Position numbers and translations under genes: made by a program. Below, one piece after another: positions 24,401-38,000 of a stretch of DNA of 64,000 bases. This DNA is from Orobanche coerulescens (taxonomy: Eukaryota; Streptophyta; Magnoliopsida; Lamiales; Orobanchaceae). Each line of letters starts with the position of its first letter. Within the stretch, counting starts at the first letter, position 1. Location of the stretch: positions 73,474,001 through 73,538,000 of the forward strand of contig CM065811.1 of NCBI GenBank assembly GCA_033398695.1, in the 5' to 3' direction. The notes below the pieces were generated by a model, which saw only the letters and a program-made list of their open reading frames with translations, was not told where the DNA came from and searched no databases.

Positions 24401-27400
24401 TTTGCGCTCCTTAACTGGCGGTGGACAATATCCTGCTTCCATAGCAGCCCTGAACTCCTCCCAAGTAGCTCGACGGTCTCTGGGCGCAACGGCCTCCCAC
24501 CATTCCGAAGCTTCCTTATCCAGGAGGTACTGGGTAATATGTACCCTCCTGTCTTCGGGACAAGCTACGGCATCAAAGGTCCTGGACAACTGAAAGAGCC
24601 AATTCTCCCAACCGAGGAAGTCAGAAGATCCGGAGAAACGAGGAGGGTGCATCTTAGTCACCGTCTGAAGCCACTTACTAGCTTCCTCTTCAGGTGTCGG
24701 GGGCGGATTCTGGCGTCCACCCTGAGCTATCTGAGCAAGATGGGCTACTAACTGCTGAAGTACGGCAGTAGCCCCGACGTCGGCATTATTACCCGACGGC
24801 ACTGAGTGAGAGGCTGAGTCCGCAGAGGACTGAGAAAGTGAGCCCTCTTCATTATCAGCACCCCGACCACGACCTCGGCCGCGTCCCCTAGCTGGTCTAC
24901 CACGACCTCTCAACATACTAAAGGAAGAATGAAAAGAAAACGAATTACAGAAATATAAGAGTTCGAGGAGACTTACAGCCACGGGTCGCACAAAAATACG
25001 GTAGCATGATGATATTAGGCTCAACGACTGACTCTAATGACGCAACTGACAGACCCAAAAATTTACCGACAGCCTAGGTATTCAAAACCTAAGCTCTGAT
25101 ACCATAAATGTAATACCCCAATTCACAAATGGGACATTACATGCCGTAGAACCCTCGTGAGGTCTACCAGGCTAACACATGACACATATCCACAATGAAT
25201 TCCCAAAAGATGCACTCAAAAGTAAATAAGGCCGTGGCCTCGGACAAAACATTTCAACGGAGTACATGAAACATAAAGTAAATATCAATTCATTGCCCAC
25301 GCAGGGGACTTAAACCATGTTTAGAAGTAAACAGTCTAACTCCAGTACTCGACAAATGCAACGACAAAACATAAAAAAAAAAATACAGACTCGAGCCACA
25401 TCATCAAGCCAGCCCATCCTTTGCGTGCATGTCCCGTACCTCCTCCTCAGCTCTCCCGGTACCTGAAATGCATAAGACGCATTTCCCCCATTTAAGGGGT
25501 TAGCATTCGAATAGCTAGTGCAAATACACAATTACACAACATTATATACAAATACGGTTTTACACGATCATCTCAAACAGATATCATTTGCCATAAATAT
25601 TCCGGAATACTACATTGGCAATCAATTCAGTTTCAATCATCACGATATCACAAAATCACAACTGGTATCCCGTGACCGTACCCCTTAGTATCGACCCCCA
25701 GACATCCCGTCGAACGCTCCGGGTGGGATACCACTTCCGCGGCCGTACCCCTTAGTATCGACCCCCAGACATCCCGTCGGACACTCCGGGTGGAAGTTCA
25801 ACCACACACGCACCCAAGTCTACTTCCTCGGCCATACCCCTTAGTATCGACCCCCAGACATCCCGTCGGACACTCCGGGTGGAAGGAACACAACTCACGC
25901 ACTCGAAAACCACAATTCATTAATTATCTCGAAAACACAATATATATAATGAAATGTAATACATATACTTGCCTTGAATAAGACGAAACGAAGGAAACGA
26001 CGAAGGAATAGGTTTTGGTCCGAACAATCCTCCCAACTCTGTTCCTAATCATAATAACGGTATACAACAAGTCTCATTAATGTGGAAAGGTAAGAATTAA
26101 TCCTAATTCTACCCGCTGGAACAATTTGTCGGTCATGACTTGGGTATCGTCGACTATAAGCGACGAACAATGGAAAACTTGGAGTTCAAAATCACAAATT
26201 ATCTTCAATACGGTCAATAATCCAATATGAATACTCAAATTCATGATTACAACAACGATTAATCGAAAATCCCCAAATCCAATTCAATATTCAAAGTGTT
26301 CTAGAATAATCCTTCAATAATCCAATGAATAATCAAACATATCCATAATCATGTATATATCACTTCATACAACATGATCTTAACATCCAAAACGTCATAA
26401 CTCAATACAAAATCGAAATCCAAGATGTTGAAGAAATTACCTCTTGGAGATCCAAGCACTTTGATCCGAAGAACACGTGTTAGATCCACAATCCGAGCTT
26501 CACGATCGAAAGGAGATGAAGAAAATCACACAATCAAGTGATAGATGAAGGAAAATCTCCCTCTCAAGCCTCTCTCTCTCGTATGGTGGATGAAATGAGA
26601 AAAATGAGTGAATCTCGCTGAAAAAAATGCAGTTATAGAGTTGACTGCCCTGTGTGCCGCGGCCCAGGGCCAAAACTGCGCCCAGTGATCGGTAGCATGC
26701 CGAGGCCCAGCCGAATGTGCCTCGGCAGTGACTCGGCAGTGTGCCGTGGCCCCGTCGGCATGTGCCGCGGCACACGGTACAGAAGGTTTAGCCGATAAGT
26801 GCAACATGAGTGTGCCACGGCCCGGATGAGTGTGCCGCGGCAGTGACTCGGCAGTGTGCCGCGGCCCTGCCGGCATGTGCCTCAGCCCACGGTACAGACT
26901 GCTCGGCCAAAAACTGGACAATGTGTGTGCCGCGGCGCACATTCCTTGTGCCACGGCCCACACCCCCCTTGGGTCCCAAAATGATGAAAAATGATCCGGG
27001 AAGAGAATAAAAGCAATAGGAATCGATATTTGGGAAACAATAACACAAAATGGAAGTACGGAAACCCCAAAATGGTCCGAGGTACACAACCAAAATCGAA
27101 CAAGGAACAAATTCCCTAAACTTATAGGAAATTACAAAAACGGCCCAAACATCCGAAAATCACGATACAATGTCGGATTAACAATCCGAAACTCACAACA
27201 TGCTCTACTCAACCATACGAACTTATGGAAATAGGAAAATGACGAAATCAAATAAGTTTAACGAGAATCGAATAGACATGCGATAAAATATAACTCAAGA
27301 TGAAATTACATAAAAACATCCTCGAGACTCATCCCAACGGAGAAACTCCAAGAACAAAATAGATTCAGAATTCCAAAACAGTGCCAAGCGAGTTGTCCGA

Positions 27401-29037
27401 AACGAATATACGCCGAAAATAGAAATTACCAAAAATAGAAAACACGGATATTACAGGTTGTGAATCATAATTCAATGGCATCGCAGGATTTGCAGTCGAA
27501 TTCTCAAGTCCAACGTTTTTTTTGCTGGTTTTCACAAATTCCTAAAAATAAAAATAAAAGACATATGCTTTCTGTTATGCGCCCGTAATACTATGATTAA
27601 TGCAAAACTAAACTGAAAAGAACACCTGAAGCTCCGGCTACCAAACGATATGCAATGAAACATGTTGAGTGTGGATTTCAACCTAAATCCTCTCGATTTC
27701 TCATAATTCAAGAATTTAATCATCAATTTGTAGGGGAATAACATCTGCACAGAATAGAATAATCATATGCAACATGATTGTAAAGACAAAACGGATTGAA
27801 ACATACGATTTATCAAAAAAAACAAAGTACCAAAATCAGGTTCTGTAGAATTTACCAAAATCAGGTTCTGTTTGCTAACAGCAGTACTACTGTTCAACCC
27901 AAAATGACGATAAAAATGAAACTAGAAAGGAGATGAAGCACTTACGATGACAATCCATAAACGAGTCTAAGGGCTAATCAGAAACGCGAGTATGACAAGC
28001 TGAAGGTGCGGAAAAACGAATACTAAACTAAAAGTCCAGAATATCAAAATTACGAAATAGTCCCAAATACTCGAAAATCATAATCGCGACATTTGTTGAC
28101 TGTGTGTTGTGTACCTTTGATTGTGAATCATTCTTCAATGGCATCGCATGATTTGCAGTCAAATTCTTAAGTTCAACGGCTTTTTTGTTGGTTTTCACAA
28201 ATTCCTAAAAATAAAAATAAAAGCCATATGCTTTTTGTTATGCACCCGTAAGACTATGATTAATGCAAAACTAAACTGAAAAGAACACCTGAAGCTCCGG
28301 CTACCAGACGATATGCAATGAAACATGTAGAGTGTGGATTTCAACCTAAATCCTCTCGATTTCTCATAATTCAAGAATTTAATCATCAATTTGTAGGGGA
28401 ATAACATCTACTCAGAATAGAATAATCATATGCAACATGATTGTACAGACAAAATGGATTGTAACAGACGATTTATCAAAAAAACCAAAGTACCAAAATC
28501 AGGTTTTGTAGAATTTACCAAAATCAGAGTTTGCTAACAGCAGTACTGTTGTTCAGCCCAAAACGACGAGAAAAATGCAACTAGAAAGGAGATGAAGCAC
28601 TCACGATGACAATCCATAAATGAGTCTAAGGGCTAATCAGAAACGCAAGTATGACAAGCTGAAGGTGCGAAAAAACAAATACTAAACTAAAAGTCCAGAA
28701 TATCAAAATTACGAAATAGTCCCAAATATTCGAAAATCACAATCGCGGCCAAGCGCCAACATACAAGTCCACAATATGACTGGAAACATCAAGCAATTTT
28801 GTAGAAACTATGATCCAATTAATATAGAAATTATTAACGAGAATCAAGCAGAAAAGAGAAAAATCGTATTAATCCATGTACCACTCCAAACAGTCTTAAA
28901 ACTAGCTCGAATGACAAAAAAGTGAAAAATAAAATAAGTTCAAAACATGATAACAGCTACAAGTGAGTCGTCAAAAGCAAAAAAGTACGAAAAAAGTACA
29001 AATATTACACAAGGCACAACCACGGATACTTCAGCGC

Positions 29038-29072
<35 letters not shown>

Positions 29073-32000
29073 TGATACTAAATTAAAAGTATGGATGCAA
29101 ATTGTAGGTAATTAAAAATTAGTGGATGTATTTTTGTAAGTTCTCCCTTTGTCAGAGGAGCAACTCTAACCGCTCTGTACTGCTACCGTTTAACAAAGAA
29201 GCCTGAAAATTTCCATAGTTTAAAATGCACGCTGGCTGAATTTGTTTTAGAAGGATGTATAATGCTACACATTTTCAATCCAACTATATGTGTCAGGGGG
29301 ACCCCTTCCAACATGGTATTTTGTGGTATTGCTTCCCATAAAATATTAAAAGCAAATATATTGTCAACTACATGACTTACCGGCATTACGTCTTCCTTTT
29401 GCAGTACTTTAGATGTGTTAACATTAGGAGTGTCCTTAGATCCAACATTACTGTCCACTAAAATCACCTGCAAAATGTAAGGAAAAAAGGGTAATTGATG
29501 TAATAATTGCATTTTGCTGAAACTGGGACAATTTCTGTAATTTTCCAAATATTTTATTGTGTTGTTCACACTCATCAATCTATCGCACATAATATCGAGT
29601 GTACATCAGTTTATGTTGTGCTGTGAGGAGTTGTTTCTTTATTAACATAATATCTTACTTGTTTATCATTTTAAATAACATATTATCTTTTATTTTCCTA
29701 TTATAAATAATTATTAAAATAAAACAACTACAAAATAACTTACTTGTTTTGGAGACATTTCATTTGTAGGGGATGTGAGCTCTGGTAACGCCATTTCTTG
29801 TGAAGCAAGATGAGCTAATACCATATTTAGTGTGTTATTTTGTTTCGTCACCTGGGTGGACAACTCCTTAAGTTGTTCATCTTTCTTCGCATGCTCATGT
29901 CTCTCATTCTGTAGTTGAAAGTTAAGGTCTACAATTACTTCTTTTGATGATCCTTTTGTTCGAGGAAGATGCCAATATCTCGTGGAAGTGACTCCCGTGC
30001 CAACCCCTTTTAAAAATCCGCCATGTTCCTTTCCAAAGACTAGTGTGAGGGCATCCGTTCCCGGATCAAGCTTCAGGCCTCCATCATTGATTTGTTTTTC
30101 ATGATCGATCTGTATACATAAGATGTCAAATAGATGTACTCAATGGTTATTTAACAAGTTTCACAATTATTATAGTAAAACTGTAATATCCGCATTTTTC
30201 TTTCCCTTGTATTTTCATTTCTGGTGTATTTTTCGATTGTAGTAACCCTCGTGTATCTTTCAGTGTATTTTTCCTGTCATCTATCGATCTGATTCTCGTT
30301 ATTGTTGTGCGAAACAGCCATTTCGGGGTTGCCGTGGGTCCATCTCGTGTTATTGTTTCCCCGATATTGATTCATATTACTTTCATTCTCTTCCTGGATC
30401 TTTTTTCATCATTTTTGGACCCTAAGGGGGGTGTGGGCCGCGACACAAGGAGTGTGCGCCGCGACACACACATTTTTCTAGTTTTTGGCTGAGCGGACTG
30501 TACTGTGTGTCGCGGCACACCCGTCCGGGGCCGCGGCACACTGCCGAGTCAGTGCCGCGGCACACCCATCCGGGCCGCGGCACACTCGTGTGGCATCTTC
30601 GACCAAAACCCGATATGCGGGTGCCGCGGCTGTCTTGGCCGTGCCTGCTGCCACCACAGGAGAAGTTTTTGGGCTTGTGCCGCGGCACACTTCGGCTGCG
30701 CCGCGGCACACCATGCGGTCAACTGTATAATTTCGTTCTTTTTGGGCGAGATCGGCCATTTCTCTCATTTTCTTCACCTGCACACGAGAGAGAGAGAGAG
30801 AGGGTTGAGGGGAGAACTTCTCTTCATTTATCACTTGAGGGTCGATTTTCATCATTTTCAGTCGGTTGTGAATCCCGGATAATCAGTCTAACGCGTGTTC
30901 TACGGATCATAGTACTTGGATCTTCAAAGGTAATATCTCTTAGAACCCTATTTTCGGATAATTTGGGGGTTTTGGGATTTTCTTCCGATTCGTTCCGTTT
31001 TGTTGGTGGATTCATGATGAATACGATTAATATTGTTAGTATCTTTAGCTTTCCTACGGATTCATGGATATTTTGTGGGTTTTTACGGAATCGAGAGGGT
31101 TTGGTTGTGGTCCGCCCTCGTTGTTATTTTTGGTACGAATATACATGAATCGTAGGCGGGTTTTCAGGTGTATTCCATTTCCGTATTCGGCTAGATTTGG
31201 TTGTGATTGTGTTATTCGAATCATTAGGTTCATTTCCGCCGGTTCCTCGCGGTCGTGTTTGATTCTTCCTTTCCGTTCGTATCACCGTCTATTAACCGAG
31301 GCAAGTACCCTTATGAACTTACATTCTTGACATAATAGTATTGTGTGAGAAATGGTGTGTGTGTGTATGCTCACTACGGGTTAGATCCGATGGGGTCTCG
31401 GTAGGGGTCCACAGAGACGTGGATCGACGATCTTGCTTTTAACCACTACGGGTTAGATCCGACGGGGTCTCGGTAGGGGTCCACAGAGACGTGGATCGAC
31501 GGTTAATTGTGGTGCATTTTACAAATGTGATTTGATTATGGCATTTCCGGAAATGAGTGTTTTGGAACTATATTTTCTTAATTGCATGCATTACTATGTG
31601 TAAGATGTAAGTCGTTCATTTGGTTACTTGTACTAGCGTAATTGCTAACTCCTCTGGGGACCCGTTTTGGGGAAATTCGTTTTATGAATTTCAGGTCAGG
31701 TTCATCCAGACGAGCAGGTGATGGACCAGTATGCGGACGATGGCCGTGCGTGATGATTGTGCACGAGTGGTGTCTTATTGCTTCTATCTTTTTACCTTTT
31801 GTGGTCTTTAAACCAATAGAAGTACTCGAGTACTTAAGAATTTTTACTTGTCGGGATTGTATTGTTGTTTATTATGTTTGTGTTGGATTATGGTGTTATG
31901 TTAGACCGGTTGAACCGGGTGGATTATTTTGTTGGGCGTCTTTATGACGAGGTATTTTTCTGTCGTTTCTGTGAGTCGATGAGTATGATGCTTGTTCAGC

Positions 32001-35000
32001 CTGGTGGGTCCCATATAGGGATTCACGGCGCTGTAATATACCTCGGATATCCTGAGGGTGTTACAGAAAATGGTATCAGAGCCATAGGTTTATGGATACC
32101 TAGGCTTGTCGGTTTATTGGGTCTTGTTGTATTTTGTTTGGCACATCATCATCACGCTGCCATGATTCCGGTACTACCAGTGCCCGTAAGTTTTCTTTCC
32201 TCTGTTCCTTATACTCTTGTATCGTACCTTTGATTCTCGATTTGTGATCGTTCTTTTCTTGTACTTACCATCGTATGGCTTTTGCTACTTATTTAACTCC
32301 AGTATGGATGCTGGAAGAGGTCGAGGTTGTGGTCGCGGTCGTGGTCGTGGACGCGGCTGGAGACGTGAGGCAGCCGGTGGGGCGGCCACGTCACAGTCTT
32401 CGGGAGCCGGCAGTACCGGCGACCGTCACAGTCATTCTTCTTCTCAGGAGCGCGCCGACCTTGGTATTGCAGCTGTTATGCAACAAATGGTGAACCAAAT
32501 GGCGGCAATAGCTCAGGCGGTTCAGAACCCGGATCCGGCCCATGCTAATCGGGGCAGAGCGGATTGTTGGCTTCAGGATGTCATCAAGATGCATCCTCCT
32601 CAGTTTTCGGGAGCTTCAGACCCGATCGGCTGGGAAGGGTGGATCAAGGAGATATCTAAAGTCTTCACTGCTACCAACTGTCCCGAGGACCGTAAAGTCC
32701 CTATTGCTCAATACTTTCTCACAGGGGACGCTACGGATTGGTGGGAGGCCGTTGGGCCCAAAGACCATGTTGCTTCGTGGGCCGAATTCCAAGGACTGAT
32801 GGAGACTGAATATTGCCCGTGGCCGGTCAGACAGGCTCGAGTACATGCTTTCTATGATGCTCAACCACGGGATATCCCCGTATCTCAGGCTATTGTCGAT
32901 TTTAATAAGGAGTTGGGTTATGTGAAGACCCAAGTTGTCGAGGAGAGCGACAAAATTTTCCATTTTTCCAGACGGATGAAATTGTCGATTCTGGACTACA
33001 TGTCGGGGATCGTCTGTACTACCTTGAAGGATTATCAGAGTAGGGCCCTTGCTTACGATATGTCAGTGACAGCTAGCGAGGCGGCCCGCGAGAGCAAGAA
33101 GCAGAAGTCCGCCGGGAATTTTTCGGGCCACAAGGGTGGGGGTCAGCAGAAATCCCAATCTGCTAACTTCCCCGCCGGCGGTGGTCCAGCTCGTTCCGCT
33201 GGGCGTCCTCGTGGAACTACCAGTGCTCCTTTCCGTGATGTGAAGTGTTTCAATTGTGGCCGTATTGGCCACGCCAGTCGTACTTGTTTGAGCCCTTTGC
33301 TGACGTGTAATCAGTGTGGCCAGTCGGGTCACAAGGCTGCTTTCTGTGCTGAGAGGGAGAAAATCCTTGGTGCCCGGGCTTCCATTCCAGCGCCTAGGGA
33401 AGCAAGTGTGAATCAAGGATCGTTTGATCCTCAATCTACGCCGAGTGCTAGTCGGGGGAGAGGTCGGGGTCAGCCCTCTAAGGGGGGAGCTTCCAGCGTC
33501 GGCTCAGCCCACCCGCGTATCTATGAGATGCGGAGAGCCGATGATCCAGCGGCTACCATGGCGATAGGTACCGTTCATATTCTTTCTCATCCTGTCAGTG
33601 TGCTTTTCGATTCTGGTGCTACGCATTCGTTCATATCTCTGGATTGTATGCGTCGTTTGAGTCTCGACTGTTTGACGCCTTGTGAGTCCTTCATCGTTAA
33701 GCTTCCTAGCGGTGATCGGATCGTTGGTGATCAGGAGGTCCGAGACTGTTCTGTATTTATTTGTGAGAGGGCTTGGCCCTCTAATCTTATTATTGTGGGT
33801 ATTGAGGGTGAGGACTTAATTCTCGGGGATGATTGGCTCGAGTGGCATGGTGCAATCATGAACTACCGCACGAGAATCATCACTATGTTAGCCGAGGACG
33901 GCACAGAGCACTCTTTCGCCGGGCGAAAGAGGGGGAACCAGAAATTTGTTATTAACGCCTTGAAGGCGATGAGACTCCTGCGAAAGGGGTGTACTGGCTA
34001 TTGGTGCTACGCATTGAAGGCGGAGAGTGGTGGAGTCGAGCTTTCGTCGATTCCAATCGTTAGTGAGTTTCCTGATGTATTTCCTGACGAGTTACTGGGA
34101 TTGCCACCGGATCGTGAGGTCGAGTTTCCTATAGAGTTAGAGCAGGGCGCGGCTCCTATTTCGAAGGCTCCCTATCGCATGGCACCTTCAGAGGTGTCTG
34201 AGTTGAAGAAGCAGTTGAGTGAGCTTCTTGAGTCGGGGTATGTTCGACCGAGCGCCTCGCCTTGGGGCGCACCGGTCCTGTTTGTGCAGAAGAAGGATGG
34301 TTCACTATGTTTGTGTATCGACTATCGCGAACTAAACAAGGTAACCATCAAGAACAAGTATCCTTTGCCGAGAATTGATGACTTGTTCGACCAGTTGCAG
34401 GGAGCTGCGGCATTCTCGAAGATTGATTTGAAATCAGGGTACTATCAGCTCCGAGTGAGGGAGTCCGATGTGCCGAAAACAGCTTTTCGGACGAGATACG
34501 GACATTATGAGTTTGTAGTTATGCCATTCGGGTTAACTAATGCGCCGGCGGTGTTCATGCAGTTGATGAACAAAGTCTTTATCGAGTATTTGGATAAGTG
34601 TGTCGTCGTCTTCATTGACGATATTCTTATTTATTCGAGGAATGAGGAAGAGCATGCCCATCATTTGCGGGTAGTGTTAGACATTTTGAGGGCCGAGCAA
34701 CTCTATGCGAAGTTCTCAAAATGTGAATTTTGGCTGAAGGAAGTGATGTTTCTAGGTCACGTGATTTCAGCCGAGGGGGTTCGTGTAGATCCGCAGAAGA
34801 TCGAGGCGGTGTTGGATTGGGCACCGCCCAAGAATGTGAGAGAGCTCCGTAGTTTCTTGGGTTTGGCTGGCTACTATCGTAGGTTCATCGAGGGATTCTC
34901 GAAACTAGCTCGGCCACTCACGCAGTTGCTCCAGAAATCCGAGAAGTTCATCTAGAATGACGAAAGACAGTCGAGTTTTGAGGAACTGAAGAAGCGTTTG

Positions 35001-38000
35001 ACTTCAGCCCCGGTTTTGACGTTGCCATGTGGCAACGAGGGTTTTGCCGTTTATAGCGATGCTTCGGGTCAGGGTCTTGGGTGCGTATTGATGCAGCATG
35101 GCAAGACCATTGCCTATGCGTCGAGACAGTTGAGGCCGTATGATCAGCTGAACTACCCTACTCATGATTTGGAGTTAGCGGCGGTCATTTTTTGCGCTAA
35201 AGATTTGGCGTCACTATCTTTTCGGATCTGCATGTCAGATTTTTACCGATCATAAAAGTCTGAAATACATATTTACTCAGCGGGCGTTAAATATGAGACA
35301 GCGGAGGTGGTTAGAGCTGATTAAGGATTATGACCTCGAAATCCTTTATCATCCGGGCAAGGCGAACGTCGTGGCCGACGCCTTGAGTCGGAAACCGGTG
35401 GCGTTGCGAACGCTTGAGATCCTTACATCTCGGTCCCGAGCTTCGGGCTTTGATCGAGTTAGATGTTGAGGTTTTGTTGCTGGAGTGTCGGGCAACTTTG
35501 TGCTTTAGAGATTTCGTCATCTTTAATCGACGAAATTAAGTCAAGCGATTAGAGGATCAGATGATTACTCAAATCCGTGAGTACATTCTTAAAGGTAAGT
35601 CTCGTGGGTTTGTGATTCACGAGGATGGTATTTTGAGATTCCAGAGTCGGCTTTGTGTGCCGAACGACTCAGAGTTGAGACAGAGTATTTTGCGGGAGGC
35701 CCATGCTACACCTTACTCCGTTCATCCTGGTTCGAGTAAGATGTACAAGGACTTGAGAAAGAACTTCTGGTGGAATGATATGAAGAAGGAGGTCGCACAG
35801 TTTGTAGCGAGATGTCTGACTTGTCAGCAGGTCAAAATCGAGCATCAGCGACCGGCTGGGTTGTTGCAGTCACTTCCCGTTCCGGAATGGAAATGGGAAG
35901 ATATATCGATGGATTTCATTACGAGTTTGCCAAGATCGAGGTCGGGCATGAATATGGTATGGGTGATTGTTGATCGTCTGACCAAGTCGGCATACTTTCT
36001 GGGCATCAAGGACACTTGGGGCCCGGAGAAGTTAGCCCGTGTGTTTATCGCGCAGATTGTGAGGTTTCACGGTACTCCGAAGTCTATTGTTTCGGATCAT
36101 GATGGCCGTTTTGTATCGCGCTTCTGGCAGGCGGTGCATAAGGCGTTGGGTACCCATTTGCGTTTGAGTACCTCTTTTCATCCCAGTCAGATGGACAATC
36201 GGAATGCACTATCCAGACGTTCGAGGATTTGTTGCGTGATTGTGCTCTCGATTGGAGCAGTGACTGGGAGGAGCATTTGCCGTTGATCGAATTTACGTAC
36301 AACAACAGTTGGCACGCGTCGATTCGGATGGCACCGTATGAGGCACTTTATGGGCGGCGATGTCGATCACCGATTTGTTGGAATGAGGCGTCCGATTTGG
36401 TCAGGACCGAGCCGAATGTCGTTTTAGAGACGAGATGGAAGATAGAATTAATTCGGGAATGGATGTTGACTGCCCAGAGTCGACAAAAGTCGTATACCGA
36501 CGTCCGTCGTCGACCTTTGGAATTCGAGGTGGGAGACCACGTTCTGCTAAAGGTGTCGCCGACGAAGGGAGTTTTTCGTTTCGGGAAGAAAGGAAAGTTG
36601 AGTCCGAGATTTATTGGACCCTTTGAGATCCTCGAGCGAGTCAGTGGGTTGGCATACCGTTTGGCGTTACCTCCGGCCTTGAGTCATGTTCATAGCGTTT
36701 TTCATGTTTCCCAGCTGAGGAAATATGTCCCGGATCCTAGTCACGTCATCGATTATGGCGAGATTGATGTCGCTGAAGATATTACTTTTGAGGAGCGTCC
36801 TTTGAAGATTTTGGAGCATCGTGAGAAACGACTGAGGCATAAGACCATCCCTTTGGTCAAAGTGCAGTGGTCGAGACACGGTGTCGAGGAGGAAACTTGG
36901 GAAACCGAGGATAGCATGCGTGCTGGGTACCCTGAGTTGTTTGTTTCTTAAGTTTCGGGACGAAACTTATTTTTCGAGGGGTAGAATGTAATATCTGCAT
37001 TTTTCTTTCCCTTGTATTTTCATTTCCGGTGTATTTTTCGATTGTAGTAACCCTCGTGTATCTTTCAGTGTATTTTTCCTGTCATCTATCGATATGGTTC
37101 TCGTTATTGTTGTGTGGAACCGCCGTTTCGGGGTTGCCGTGGGTCCATCTCGTGTTATTGTTTCCTCGATATTGATTCATATTGCTTTCATTCTCTTCCC
37201 GGATCTTTTTTTCATCATTTTTGGACCCTAAGGGGCGTGTGGGCCGCGGCACACACATTTTTCCAGTTTTTGGCCGAGCAGACTGTACTGTGTGCCACGG
37301 CACACCCGTCCGGGGCCGCGGCACACTGCCGAGTCAGTGCCGCGGCACACCCATCCGGGCCGCGGCACACTCGTGTGGCATCTTCGACCAAAACCCGACT
37401 GTACCGGGTGCCGCGGCACACGCTGGCCGTGCCGCGGCACACTGCCGAACCCTGGGAGCAGTTTTTGGGCTTGTGCCGCGGCACACTTCGGCTGCGCCGC
37501 GGCACACCATGCGGTCAACTGTATAATTTCGTTCTTTTTGGGCGAGATCGGCCATTTCTCTCATTTTCTTCACCTGCACACGAGAGAGAGAGAGAGGGTT
37601 GAGGGGAGAACTTCTCTTCATTTATCACTTGAGGGTCGATTTTCATCATTTTCATTCGGTTGTGAAGCCCGGATAATCAATCTAACGCGTGTTCTACGGA
37701 TCATAGTACTTGGATCTTCAAAGGTAATATCTCTTAGAACCCTATTTTCGGATAATTTGGGGGTTTTGGGATTTTCTTCCGATTCGTTCCGTTTTGTTGG
37801 TGGATTCATGATGAATACGATTAATATTGTTAGTATCTTTAGCTTTCCTACGGATTCATGGATATTTTGTGGGTTTTTACGGAATCGAGAGGGTTTGGTT
37901 GTGGTCCGCCCTCGTTGTTATTTTTGGTACGAATATACATGAATCGTAGGTGGGTTTTCGGGTGTATTCCATTTCCGTATTCGTCTAGAGTTGGTTGTGA

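Larger units (their letters stand above)
19666..27455 (-). mobile_element. Tekay-type Ty3/gypsy retrotransposon, minus strand, left LTR truncated
   Basis: The element reads right to left: 5' LTR 25109-27455, primer site, gag, protease, RT/RNase H, integrase, chromodomain remnant, polypurine tract, then a 3' LTR reduced to about 660 bp. Its outer 1.66 kb and a few flanking bases are missing, so no target duplication can be shown. It sits between tandem units of the CACTA intron. Coding is interrupted by stops and frameshifts, so this copy is not autonomous. Confidence 0.9.
25109..27455 (-). repeat. 5' LTR of the minus-strand Tekay element
   Basis: The 2347-bp LTR runs TGTAATATCC (27455 side) to GGGGTATTACA (25109 side) on the minus strand. 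U3 carries class B motifs at about 26650-26955, then a TATA-like CTATAACT near 26637-26631. The candidate intron is 26440-25463. Three spaced copies of a CCCCTTAGTATCGACCCCC block lie at 25681, 25748 and 25837. Confidence 0.9.
30182..32065 (+). repeat. 5' LTR of the plus-strand Tekay element
   Basis: Starts TGTAATATCCGC and ends GAGGGTGTTACA. It contains class B palindromes (30440-30715), a TATA box (30726), a candidate intron (30930-31694) and two 72-bp-spaced copies of CACTACGGGTTAGATCCGA (31372 and 31444). Confidence 0.95.

Noticed and set aside
31642..32233. Frames running from LTR into the primer site region
   Set aside because: They cross the LTR end and primer binding site and end before the true gag ATG at 32304; no protein likeness.
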